From positions 1,488,001 through 1,552,000 of the forward strand of contig NZ_AP025472.1 in the NCBI RefSeq assembly GCF_024347395.1: a DNA stretch of 64,000 nt, read 5' to 3'. Below, piece after piece: positions 8,997 to 17,170 of this stretch. Position numbers and translations under genes: made by a program. Within the stretch, counting starts at the first letter, position 1; each line of letters opens with the position of its first letter. A model generated the notes under the pieces. That model worked only from the letters and a program-made list of their open reading frames with translations, was not told where the DNA came from and did no database searches. The stretch comes from Vibrio cortegadensis. GTDB taxonomy: Bacteria > Pseudomonadota > Gammaproteobacteria > Enterobacterales > Vibrionaceae.

Positions 8997-9878
8997 TTAA
9001 TAGTGAACACGCTTTTCGACGAATCTAAATTGAATAAATGTCAGTGTTAACACCAACAAAAGTAGCACTACGGATTGAGCGGAACTGCCTCCGAGATCGG
9101 CGCCAACAAACCCGTCGCGATAGACTTTGTAAACCAGCGAGGTGGTTGTTCCTCCCGGTCCTCCTGATGTCATTGTGTCGATCACGCCAAAGGTTTCAAA
9201 AAATGAATACGTCAAATTGATCACCAGCAAGAAAAAACCAGTTGGGGCCAGTAAGGGGAAGGTAATGGTCCAAAATCGCTTGGTATCACTGACACAGTCG
9301 AGCATTGACGCCTCTTTAACGGCATAAGAAATAGATTGTAAACCCGCGAGGAAGTAGATGAAATTGACTGAAATTTGCTTCCAGACTGAGACTAAAATCA
9401 GAGCGAAAGTGGCGTCAATGGGATCCGTTTGTAAATTAAACTCCCACCCCAACAGGGCGAATGCATCGGTTAATACACCAATATGAGGGTTAAAGAGAAA
9501 GCCTCCGATGATTCCGGCAATAGCAGGTGCGACGGCGTATACCCAAGTTAGGGTTAGTTTGTACGGCCCTTGTCCGTGAATGACGTTGTCTGCCTTTACG
9601 GCAAGTAATAACGCAAGAGCCAAAGAGAGAAAAGAGACAATAACGGCGAATAAAAGCGTAAAACCAATCGATTTCAGATACTCGCTGGATTCGAAAAGCA
9701 TTTGGTAGTTTTCAATTCCAACAAACGTGGATGACATTCCCCATGGGTCTTCAAGCATAAATGAGAGGTAAACAGCTTGAGCGGCGGGGTAAAGAAAGAA
9801 AACGGCAATGATCACAATCTGCGGTGCTAAAAAGAGATACGGCAATGGTGAATGAAAGAATTGCTGACGATGTTCCAC
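8997..9878 (-). CDS. ugpA: glycerol-3-phosphate ABC transporter permease UgpA
   Basis: A 293-residue MalF/UgpA-type permease (E. coli UgpA has 295). It begins with 'PYLFLAPQIVIIAVFFLYPA', the classic first helix of CUT1 permeases, and has the EAA loop 'VKEASMLDCVSDTKRFWTI' and a C-terminal 'FIQFRFVEKRVHY'. It pairs with UgpE to form the membrane channel. The start is GTG 9878 with AGGA seven bases upstream. The gap to ugpB contains a strong hairpin listed separately. Confidence 0.92.
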   Translation of the reverse strand: MEHRQQFFHSPLPYLFLAPQIVIIAVFFLYPAAQAVYLSFMLEDPWGMSSTFVGIENYQMLFESSEYLKSIGFTLLFAVIVSFLSLALALLLAVKADNVIHGQGPYKLTLTWVYAVAPAIAGIIGGFLFNPHIGVLTDAFALLGWEFNLQTDPIDATFALILVSVWKQISVNFIYFLAGLQSISYAVKEASMLDCVSDTKRFWTITFPLLAPTGFFLLVINLTYSFFETFGVIDTMTSGGPGGTTTSLVYKVYRDGFVGADLGGSSAQSVVLLLLVLTLTFIQFRFVEKRVHY

Positions 9879-9907
9879 AATATTTCCTATTTACTATATT
9901 TAGGAAT

Positions 9908-9959
9908 ATCGCCTCTTTGTCACTTTCTGCGTTTCTATTTGAGAGTGACAAAAGGCGAT
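9908..9959 (-). promoter_or_regulatory. ugpB-ugpA intercistronic hairpin
   Basis: ATCGCCTCTTTGTCACTTTC (9908-9927) pairs with 9941-9959 over about 19 base pairs with one bulge and one wobble, around a 13-base loop. No U-run follows on the transcribed (minus) strand, so it is more likely an mRNA-stabilising or partial-attenuation element. Such hairpins commonly follow binding-protein genes to raise their expression over the membrane components. Confidence 0.7.
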
Positions 9960-10062
9960 AGGGCAACACAAATGTGCTGATGGTGATTTTGCTAACGGTC
10001 TTTGATAACCGCGTTAATAATCATTGTGTGTTTCGATTATCAACGCCTAACTCATCAATGAA

Positions 10063-11373
10063 TTATTTGATGGTTCGAGCAAAGCGTTTGAGAAGTTGTG
10101 CACTTTCGACTTCTACTTTGTTTAAGCTGTTCTCTACAGAAGAACGTTCAGCAAAAATATTATCAAATTCGCGGTGCATGACTTCTCGGATTTGAGGATA
10201 GAAACCGAGTCGGTAACCATTTGTCCATTCACCCGCACCAAGACTAAGTTGTTTGACACCCACTTCTGCATCCGGTTGTTCGGTGTAGTAACCTGATCGC
10301 TTGGTGAGCTCATAAGCGGCGTTGGTCACCGGTACGTATCCGGTTGTTTTATGCCAATACATTTGAGTTTCAGGCTTGGTTAAATAGTCAAAGAAAGCTG
10401 CCACACCTTGCTCTTCCGCTTTTGGTTTTCCATCAAGAGCAAACAGGGCTGCACCACCAATGAACGTTAGTCCTGCATCTGGATTTATTGATTTCCAGTA
10501 AGGCAGGTACGTAGTGCCTAGCTCAAATTTCACTCGATTGCGTAGCCCGCCGAAAGAACCCGATGAGCCCATCCACATCGCGACTTCTTGTCGTTCAAAT
10601 GGGGTTTGGTTAGCATCCCAATCACTGCCGTAGTATTTGTAGTAACCCTTATCAGCCCACTCTTTCATTTTTGAAAAGTGCATAACCATGTCTTTGCTAT
10701 TGAACATCAATGAAGAAGAAAGGTTATCGTAGCCATTATTCTCGTTCGCGAGAGGTAGGTTATGGCGTGACTTAAAATTCTCAAACATTATCCATGGGGT
10801 ATGTGATTGCGAAAAAGTCACATAACCTTTTGTTTTTAACTTCGCTGCCAGCACTTCTAATTGTTCATAGGTTTCTGGGGCTTTAGCACCCACTTTTGCA
10901 AGGATATCTTTGTTGTAGTAAAGAACAGGCGTTGAGCTGTTAAAAGGCATGCCTACCATTTTTCCTTTGCTGTCAGCATAGAAATTACGTACACCTGCCA
11001 AATAGTTCTTCGAATTGAATTCATAGCCCGATTCCACCAAAATATCTTGTACTGGTTTTGCTACGCCAGGCACGTTCATAATTGTTGCGGCTCCAGCATC
11101 AAACACTTGTAGGATGTTAGGTGCTTGGTTTGCTCGAAATGCGGCGATACCAGCGGTTAAAGTCTCAGTGTAAGAGCCTTTATAGACGGGTACGATTTTG
11201 TAATCGTGCTGAGAAGCATTGAAATCTGTCGCGATCTTGTTAACGGTTTCCCCTAATTGACCGCCCATAGCGTGCCACCAAGTTACTTCTGTTACCGACG
11301 GATCTGTTGCTGCGAAACTTGTACCTGAAATGGTTGCTGTAAGCAGACCCGATAACCATAGCTTGTTCATCAT
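10063..11373 (-). CDS. ugpB: glycerol-3-phosphate periplasmic binding protein UgpB
   Basis: A 436-residue solute-binding protein (E. coli UgpB 438). The N-terminal signal peptide (about residues 1-22, ending S-F-A-A) is followed by 'EVTWWHAMGGQLGETVNKIATDF' in outline, the hallmark UgpB opening, whose Trp-Trp-His lines the ligand pocket. 'FNSSTPVLYYNKD' and 'MWMGSSGSFG' are further family stretches. It captures sn-glycerol-3-phosphate and glycerophosphodiesters in the periplasm for UgpAEC. Two adjacent ATGs (11373, 11370) follow AAGGA; I give the first. First gene of the operon, with Pho-box-like repeats upstream. Confidence 0.93.
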   Translation of the reverse strand: MMNKLWLSGLLTATISGTSFAATDPSVTEVTWWHAMGGQLGETVNKIATDFNASQHDYKIVPVYKGSYTETLTAGIAAFRANQAPNILQVFDAGAATIMNVPGVAKPVQDILVESGYEFNSKNYLAGVRNFYADSKGKMVGMPFNSSTPVLYYNKDILAKVGAKAPETYEQLEVLAAKLKTKGYVTFSQSHTPWIMFENFKSRHNLPLANENNGYDNLSSSLMFNSKDMVMHFSKMKEWADKGYYKYYGSDWDANQTPFERQEVAMWMGSSGSFGGLRNRVKFELGTTYLPYWKSINPDAGLTFIGGAALFALDGKPKAEEQGVAAFFDYLTKPETQMYWHKTTGYVPVTNAAYELTKRSGYYTEQPDAEVGVKQLSLGAGEWTNGYRLGFYPQIREVMHREFDNIFAERSSVENSLNKVEVESAQLLKRFARTIK

Positions 11374-11448
11374 AGTTTCCTTATTAATGATGGTTGGTTT
11401 CGAACGAGACTTTAGACGTTTCGTTTGACGCTATACTGGTTCGAGCTT

Positions 11449-11477
11449 GTGACAATCTTGTTACTAAGAAATGTCAG
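11449..11477 (-). promoter_or_regulatory. PhoB-box-like repeats upstream of ugpB
   Basis: On the minus strand three 7-mers recur with an 11-base period: CTGACAT, TAGTAAC and TTGTCAC (consensus CTGTCAT). Thirteen bases further down is a -10-like TATAGC (11430-11435), the spacing expected when a Pho box replaces the -35. The ugp operon of E. coli is PhoB-activated under phosphate starvation. The middle repeat is poor, so this is a two-good-repeat site. Confidence 0.5.
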
Positions 11478-11614
11478 GGAAATGAAGTATTTATGGAGGT
11501 TGTTATTTTTAAGAGAGCTATTTACGCCGATTAAGCCCGTTGTATATTGGATCAATGGTGCTATGCTAAATGATTGTTGAGGTTGTCTGACCAGTTGTTG
11601 AACAAGGAAGGTTC

Positions 11615-12373
11615 GTGAAATTACATTCAATCCAAGGTTACATACAAAAGATCTATCTTATTGAATATGAAAATAAATTGATGCTTCTTGATGGGGCGAG
11701 TCGTGCTGATGTGTCAACCATTAGGGCATATATTGAAGAAACATTGCAGCGATCGTTCAATGACTTAACCATTGTTGTGGTGACGCACATGCATCCTGAT
11801 CATGCTGGCGCAGCGCATCAACTTAGGCGATTAACGGGTTGTAAAATCGTTTCCGCCCACAAGAAAACGGATTGGTACTCTGGGACAGATGGATGGCTAA
11901 TGCATCTTACCGATCTTGCATTGGCTTGGTGGATGGCCAATCGCATGGGTATCCCGAAAAGAAACTTGTGGTATTCACGGAAATTGAAACCGGATTATAA
12001 ACTTAACGATGGTGATTTAATTCCGGGTTTTGAGGATTGGCAAGTCCTGGAGACTCCAGGGCATACAGACAGAGATTTGTCGGTGTATTGCGCCAGTGAA
12101 AGCATTCTTTATGTTGCTGACTTAATGGTTGAAGTAAAAAAGCAGCTTATCGCGCCATTTCCTATTTTCCATCCCAATAAATATCGAGATTCACTACATC
12201 GTGTATACCACCTTAATGTAAAAACGCTTTTACTTGCTCACGGTGGTAAGTCAGAGCTTAATCAGCAGCGCTTTGAGCATTTAGTTAACACAGCACCAAC
12301 GCGACCGATTACGCATTGGCGTGTGACAAAAATCAAAATACGAGCGTTATTACGTAGTGTGATAAAAAGATAG
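11615..12373 (+). CDS. metallo-beta-lactamase-fold hydrolase
   Basis: A 252-residue cytoplasmic protein (no signal peptide) with the dinuclear metal motif H58-x-H60-x-D62-H63 in 'THMHPDHAG', a further metal His in 'ETPGHTDRDLS', Asp in 'YVADLMV' and a late His in 'LLLAHGG'. This places it in the general MBL-fold hydrolase superfamily (glyoxalase II-like). The substrate is unknown. The start is GTG 11615 with AAGGAAG four bases upstream. It converges on sypR and is divergent from ugpB; neither neighbour indicates its role. Confidence 0.85.
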   Translation: MKLHSIQGYIQKIYLIEYENKLMLLDGASRADVSTIRAYIEETLQRSFNDLTIVVVTHMHPDHAGAAHQLRRLTGCKIVSAHKKTDWYSGTDGWLMHLTDLALAWWMANRMGIPKRNLWYSRKLKPDYKLNDGDLIPGFEDWQVLETPGHTDRDLSVYCASESILYVADLMVEVKKQLIAPFPIFHPNKYRDSLHRVYHLNVKTLLLAHGGKSELNQQRFEHLVNTAPTRPITHWRVTKIKIRALLRSVIKR

Positions 12374-12395
12374 CCTCTACAAAGTAAAGGCTATC
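12361..12395 (-). terminator. rho-independent terminator of the syp operon (after sypR)
   Basis: GATAGCCT (12369-12376) pairs with AGGCTATC (12388-12395). On the minus strand the stem is followed at once by TTTTTATC (12361-12368), giving a good terminator 40 bp beyond the sypR stop. The stem overlaps the stop codon of the convergent MBL gene. Confidence 0.75.
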
Positions 12396-12434
12396 GTGTA
12401 TTGAGCACATGAACTTCTCTTAAATAAGTTCTAT

Positions 12435-13070
12435 TTATCGTCCACGACCATCAACCATCACCATAATGGTTCGAGTTAATATGCTCATATCGGTCGAAAA
12501 CCAACTGGATAAGCTCGATAGCGATAGGGCATAACTATGGTCAAACCCCACTTTACGACGCACATCATCTAAGCAAGTGTCGTAGCCTTGGTTCACTTGC
12601 GCTAATCCCGTAATCCCAGGTAGCACGCCGTAAGTTCGGTCAGCAAAGTAAGGGATCGCAGTTTCAAGCTTTTGGTAGAAGGTAGGACGCTCTGGACGAG
12701 GGCCAATTAATGACATATCACCACTGAGAACATTGAAAAGCTGCGGAATCTCATCAAGTCGGGTTTTACGTAAAAATCGACCTACAGGGGTAATTCGGGG
12801 ATCATTCTCCGTCGCCCAAACCGCGCCAGAACGAGATTCCGCATCTTGGTACATGGTGCGAAATTTAATGATGTCAAACAGCGCCATTTGTTCAGGTGTT
12901 GATTTTCCTACTCGCATTTGACGATAAAATACCGGCCCAGGTGAGGTGAGCACAATCATCAGAGCAATGATCGGGAATAATGGCATAAATAAAATGAGCC
13001 CGATGAACGCGCCAATGCAATCGAAGACACGTTTTGCAGTAGATATAGTATTGCGATTAGTAGTATTCAT
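12435..13070 (-). CDS. sypR: SypR, undecaprenyl-phosphate sugar phosphotransferase
   Basis: A 211-residue bacterial sugar transferase (WcaJ/PglC core family) that starts polysaccharide repeat assembly by moving a sugar-1-phosphate to undecaprenyl phosphate at the inner membrane. The N-terminal membrane helix (about 13-40), 'SPGPVFYRQMRVG', 'FDIIKFRTM', 'TRLDEIPQLFNVLSGDMSLIGPRPE' in outline (catalytic Asp-Glu pair in L-D-E-I-P) and 'GITGLAQVNQG' are all present. Last gene of the syp locus, 9 bp after sypQ, as in V. fischeri, and followed by a terminator. Confidence 0.92.
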   Translation of the reverse strand: MNTTNRNTISTAKRVFDCIGAFIGLILFMPLFPIIALMIVLTSPGPVFYRQMRVGKSTPEQMALFDIIKFRTMYQDAESRSGAVWATENDPRITPVGRFLRKTRLDEIPQLFNVLSGDMSLIGPRPERPTFYQKLETAIPYFADRTYGVLPGITGLAQVNQGYDTCLDDVRRKVGFDHSYALSLSSLSSWFSTDMSILTRTIMVMVDGRGR

Positions 13071-13079
13071 AATATGTCC

Positions 13080-14267
13080 TTAATGATTAACACGATTCCA
13101 ACGGCCATTTTCAAAGCCTAATAAATAACGTAATCCACCAACTAAATTGGCGTAGTGGCCAGTAAGTAAATAAGTGATCAGCTTGAATATTTTTTTGGTG
13201 AACACTTGTGGAAAAATAAAACCAATTAAGCCCACAGAATAGACAGTGACTTGCACGGCGACTATGGCCATAAATAAAGAGTGGTTGACGAGTGTGATTG
13301 AAGAAATTAAACAAGCAAGCATTAGATACGGAGTGACTAAACGTAAGCCTTTTCCTGAAAAGAAGGCAAACGCAACCCCTCTAAACCGCGGGTTAAATAG
13401 GCTGATTAAACGAATAGCTTGTTGCATGTTGCCAGCAGAAATTCGTAATCGACGTTTGAAATCTGCATTTTGGCTGGTTGCTTCCATCTCAATAGCGACA
13501 ATTCTTGGCTCATAATCAGCTACGTATCCTTTTTTAACGATCTCCATTGGTAGAACGAAGTCATCATTGATGGTATTGCTTGGCAATGCTTCGAAAAGAT
13601 GTGTTCGGAACAGATAGCAGGCTCCGTGTGCACCTAGTGTAGAACCTAAAGAAGCTTCGTTTAACTTCACCTGATTTTGATAGTTCCAGTAACTTTGTTC
13701 TCCCTCATCGGCGGCGCACATTATTTGGTAGGTGGCATTAACCACCCCAATATTTGCAACGCTAAAGTGTGAATCAGCAATAAGTAGAGCATCAATAGAT
13801 ATAAGCGCTGAAACATCGCTCAAAGCCGTAATATCAGAATCAATGGATAACATTTCATGATTGATAACGGCCACTTTGCCACGATTAACCGTATGCTCAT
13901 GCACTTCAAAGTAAGTGTCTGAGCAGATAGCTTCTTGTATCGTTAACTGTGCAATTTCGGCGGTATTATCGGTACATCCGTCGCATGCGATGATGACTTT
14001 TAGGCGATCTCTGGGGTAATCGAGAGACGCTAAGTTACGAATTTTTTCTGCGATCCATTGCTGCTCATTAAACGCAGGAACAAGAATCGTTATGGTTGAA
14101 CGAGTACGATCGAGTTTGCCGTTTCGGTATCCACGTACTTTTCCGGTAACTTGCTTAATTGGGTGATTCGCGGAATGCCATTTCAGAAGCATGGGATAGC
14201 CAACATGATGATAGACAATCAACGCACCACTAAATAGAAATACAGAAATTAATAGAATATCGGTCAT
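13080..14267 (-). CDS. sypQ: SypQ, membrane family 2 glycosyltransferase
   Basis: A 395-residue processive-type GT2 with one N-terminal membrane helix, a cytoplasmic GT-A domain and several C-terminal helices (from about residue 290). Visible motifs: 'TILVPAFNEQQWIAEKI' opening, 'IACDGCTDNT' (first Asp), 'ALSDVSALIS' (D-x-S in place of the usual D-A-D), 'DDFVLP' (acceptor-side Asp pair). It should extend the Syp polysaccharide on the lipid carrier. Overlaps sypP by the 4-base ATGA. Position and type match V. fischeri sypQ. Confidence 0.88.
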   Translation of the reverse strand: MTDILLISVFLFSGALIVYHHVGYPMLLKWHSANHPIKQVTGKVRGYRNGKLDRTRSTITILVPAFNEQQWIAEKIRNLASLDYPRDRLKVIIACDGCTDNTAEIAQLTIQEAICSDTYFEVHEHTVNRGKVAVINHEMLSIDSDITALSDVSALISIDALLIADSHFSVANIGVVNATYQIMCAADEGEQSYWNYQNQVKLNEASLGSTLGAHGACYLFRTHLFEALPSNTINDDFVLPMEIVKKGYVADYEPRIVAIEMEATSQNADFKRRLRISAGNMQQAIRLISLFNPRFRGVAFAFFSGKGLRLVTPYLMLACLISSITLVNHSLFMAIVAVQVTVYSVGLIGFIFPQVFTKKIFKLITYLLTGHYANLVGGLRYLLGFENGRWNRVNH

Positions 14268-15397
14268 GCTGTTACTCCTAATTCTTCATAAGCTTTTACC
14301 ATATGTCTCACATCATTATTTTCGAGAACAAAAGTTCTTGGGAAGGAGACTTCAGAGTTGAATTCAACGCCAATAACATCGTTATTAACTTCAGAAACAG
14401 CACGAAGTAATACATGCGCCAAACTAGGAATGTCATTTGCTTTTGAAAGGTAGCCAGACTCATGGCAAAGCGTTTCACTGGCGGAACCAACATCCGTAAC
14501 GACAGTGGGAATATTGCATGCTTGAGCTTCGAGAGGAGAGAGAGGAAACCCTTCATAGCGCGACGGTAAACAGAATAGATCCAGCGACTGGTAGAATTGA
14601 GGCATATCTTCAACTAAACCAAGGAAGATGACTCGTTGTTCGACACCTAATTGACGAGCCAGTTTGATTAGTTCCTTTTTTTGGCTTCCATCACCCGCAA
14701 TAGCAAGTGAGACATGCTTAGGTAAAAATGTCAGAGCCTTGATGATAAGGTCGTGACCTTTAACCGTTTCAAGCCTGCCCGCACACCCGATCACTGTGAC
14801 ATCAAATGGAAGAGATAAGGCTTTGCGTGCGTTTAGTTTCGAAGCAGGACGAAATTTTTGGCAGTCGATGCCATTTTTGATCGTGACGGTTTTGTCGTAA
14901 TTAAAGTGCATTTTCAGTTGCTGGTTTACTCGAACCGCGTCCGCCACCAAGGTTGGTTTAGCGGCAACTAAAGCCATTTTTTGTAAGGCGACATGTTTTT
15001 TACTGTTGAGGTGCCACACGTCATGTTCGGTGTGAATACGCGTTGGTACATTTGAAAGACGAGCTGAAATACTGGCATACAGAAGTGGACCGATATGGTG
15101 AGTATGTACTACATCAGGGCGTATGCTTTTGAAAATCTTAATAAGTGTACGCATGGTCTTGAGTTGAACTCCGGGTGCTTTATTTAGAAACACAAGCTGT
15201 TTAGAAAATTGGGTGAGTTTTGGCCATAGGGCTAACGATTCATCTTTGGTACCTTCCAAGCTGATGATTAATACTTGGTCATTTGGGTTAGCAAAACGAA
15301 GAAGATCTAACGTTAACGTCTCCAATCCTCCTGGAGCGAGCCGTTGTACGACATGGATTACTTTTTTGCCAAGTGGCTTGTTTATCTTTCTATCCAT
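14264..15397 (-). CDS. sypP: SypP, family 4 glycosyltransferase
   Basis: A 377-residue GT-B glycosyltransferase. N-terminal 'IHVVQRLAPGGLETLTL' is the acceptor-side loop; the C-terminal half has 'VIGCAGRLETVKGHDLI', 'IAGDGSQKKEL', 'FLGLVEDMPQFY' and the donor-binding E-x7-E region 'SRYEGFPLSPLEAQA'. I place the start at ATG 15397, preceded by AAGGTGA five bases upstream, rather than at the GTG nine bases earlier, which lies within the ribosome site. It heads sypPQR, and a sigma-54 promoter lies at 15470-15485. Confidence 0.88.
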   Translation of the reverse strand: MDRKINKPLGKKVIHVVQRLAPGGLETLTLDLLRFANPNDQVLIISLEGTKDESLALWPKLTQFSKQLVFLNKAPGVQLKTMRTLIKIFKSIRPDVVHTHHIGPLLYASISARLSNVPTRIHTEHDVWHLNSKKHVALQKMALVAAKPTLVADAVRVNQQLKMHFNYDKTVTIKNGIDCQKFRPASKLNARKALSLPFDVTVIGCAGRLETVKGHDLIIKALTFLPKHVSLAIAGDGSQKKELIKLARQLGVEQRVIFLGLVEDMPQFYQSLDLFCLPSRYEGFPLSPLEAQACNIPTVVTDVGSASETLCHESGYLSKANDIPSLAHVLLRAVSEVNNDVIGVEFNSEVSFPRTFVLENNDVRHMVKAYEELGVTA

Positions 15398-15469
15398 AAT
15401 GCTCACCTTATTTTGTTCTCAGTCCCTGACGCAAATACGCTGATGGTTTTTGTTTCGTATCTAATAGGT

Positions 15470-15485
15470 AGCATTTAGTGTGCCA
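15470..15485 (-). promoter_or_regulatory. sigma-54 promoter of sypP
   Basis: The minus-strand sequence TGGCACACTAAATGCT keeps the GG and GC doublets 10 bases apart (consensus TGGCAC-N5-TTGCW). Start of transcription is expected near 15458, about 60 bases before the sypP ATG. V. fischeri also has a SypG-dependent promoter here. Confidence 0.7.
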
Positions 15486-15542
15486 ATGTTTTAATGCTTA
15501 AATATCATAGCCTTATAGTGTTTATGGTCGCTTTGTACGTTT

Positions 15543-15557
15543 GGTTTTTAATTTGAG
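15543..15557 (-). promoter_or_regulatory. SypG enhancer-like site upstream of sypP
   Basis: The minus strand reads TTCTCAAATTAAAAA, with an intact TTCTCA half and a weak second half, about 60-70 bp upstream of the -24 box. It resembles the weaker of the two sites upstream of sypA. Confidence 0.45.
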
Positions 15558-15686
15558 AATCGAAATGAATCAGATAAGAGGAAGAGTTGTCGAATTGCAA
15601 AATGATGAGTTGAAAAGCTCACGGGGTAGAGCCATGACAGTGAGTTTAAGTTAAATCTTTGCGAGGAAAGCAGAATGAACACATTC

Positions 15687-15717
15687 AGCCAACTCATTTT
15701 ATTGAAACAAGTTGGCT
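15687..15717. repeat. inverted repeat after sypO
   Basis: AGCCAAC (15687-15693) and GTTGGCT (15711-15717) can pair around a 17-base loop about 30 bp past the sypO stop. No U-run follows on the minus strand, so termination is doubtful. Besides this, 15398-15748 holds the sypP promoter and enhancer and nothing else I can identify. Confidence 0.4.
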
Positions 15718-15748
15718 GTAAAGTTTGGCTGTAAAAAGTGGAAAGCAT

Positions 15749-17170
15749 TTAAGCGTGTGGAATGGTCGTGATAACAGGAACACCTAAGATTTGTTCAACC
15801 TCATCACGACGGCGAACTCGCGTATCAAACACTTCAAGTAACGTTGCTAGACCTATCCCCAATGCAATACCTGCAAATAAACCTGCAACGATGAAAATGA
15901 TACTCGGCATATTGGATGGCAGACTTGGAGTATAAGGAAGGTCAATAATTTTTACTCGTTTACTGTGTTCAAACGCCCCTAGAGAACCCGTTAATTGTGC
16001 CATCTCATAACGTTCGACCAACTCTTCATATAGCTGTCTTTTTACTTGAACATCGCGCTGTAATCGATAGAGTTCTTTCGCATTGCTACCAAAATTATTC
16101 GCCTTTTGTTCCAGTTCAAATATCATTTTGCGCAGACTTTTTGTCTCTTCACTCAGTGATTCAAATTTGCTACGAACAGACTGTAAGCTGTGTAGTTGGG
16201 TGACTAACAGCGGTTGATTGTCTGAAGAACTCGATAGCGTATTACTGCTTGCAATATCCCATAATTGGTCAGAATTGAGTTTAGGTTGGGATTTGCCGAG
16301 CAGGGCAGTTCTCTCAAGCTCTAAACGGTTGAGTTCTCTCTGTTTGGCTTGCACTGCGCTATGGTTATCTGTGTATTTGGCACTAAGAAGAGTTAGATCA
16401 CTTCTAATTTCTATAATTTGCTCTTCAAGCTTACCAACAACTGGATTGGTCTGAGACAACTGTTGATCAATGCTACCTAAGCTCTTTTTAACACCTGAAA
16501 GTTCGGCTTCTTTCTCTGCTAAAGACTGTTTCAATGTTGCTAATCGATTTAAGCTTTGTCCCTGCATTTCAGGGCTTACAGATGAATTGATATTTTTAAA
16601 ATCAGCCAATTTTTGTTCTGACTGGTCAAGCTCGTCATATCGTTTGTTAATGTGAATAGTAAGAAAGTCGCTGGAATCTTTTATAGACGAGCGTTCAGGT
16701 GCAAGCAATTGCTCTATGAAGTGACCACTGATGGATTCGAGCATCTCTTTCATCCCTTCAGGGTTACTCGCGGTTAAATGAATTTTGAGGAAATCCTTAC
16801 CAAGTTGAGAGATATTGAGGCGGCTTGATAGCTTAGAGATCACTTGTTCTTTTTCACTACCACTCATTTGATCGTTTATCAGGCCTTGCTCAAGTGCAAC
16901 GGACATTAATACGTGACGGCTTTTTAGTAAGGTTCTCAACGCATTGATTCTGTCTTTCAGCATGGTTGATACGGCCAAATCCTCCAGGAAAGGGTTCATT
17001 TTCGCCGTCTCTTGGATAAGCATACTGGTATGAGCTTGATAAACGCGAGGGGTCATTTTACTGATTGCCAACCCCATTAAAGGAAGGATAATAATTGGAA
17101 GTAAAATGATATAGCGTCTATGCCAAGCCGAACTTAACAACACAAGTAAACGTATTTTAAGATTAATCAT
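15749..17170 (-). CDS. sypO: SypO, Wzz/GNVR-type chain-length determinant
   Basis: A 473-residue inner-membrane polysaccharide co-polymerase. First membrane helix about 20-37, long periplasmic region with extended coiled-coil (about 180-400, many heptad Leu/Glu/Lys), the Pro-rich 'PYTPSLPSNMPS' and a second helix near 430-455 followed by a short cytosolic tail. There is no C-terminal tyrosine-kinase domain; SypD is a separate chain. It controls polymer length and links to the export complex. Overlaps sypN by the ATGA at 17167-17170. Confidence 0.88.
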   Translation of the reverse strand: MINLKIRLLVLLSSAWHRRYIILLPIIILPLMGLAISKMTPRVYQAHTSMLIQETAKMNPFLEDLAVSTMLKDRINALRTLLKSRHVLMSVALEQGLINDQMSGSEKEQVISKLSSRLNISQLGKDFLKIHLTASNPEGMKEMLESISGHFIEQLLAPERSSIKDSSDFLTIHINKRYDELDQSEQKLADFKNINSSVSPEMQGQSLNRLATLKQSLAEKEAELSGVKKSLGSIDQQLSQTNPVVGKLEEQIIEIRSDLTLLSAKYTDNHSAVQAKQRELNRLELERTALLGKSQPKLNSDQLWDIASSNTLSSSSDNQPLLVTQLHSLQSVRSKFESLSEETKSLRKMIFELEQKANNFGSNAKELYRLQRDVQVKRQLYEELVERYEMAQLTGSLGAFEHSKRVKIIDLPYTPSLPSNMPSIIFIVAGLFAGIALGIGLATLLEVFDTRVRRRDEVEQILGVPVITTIPHA

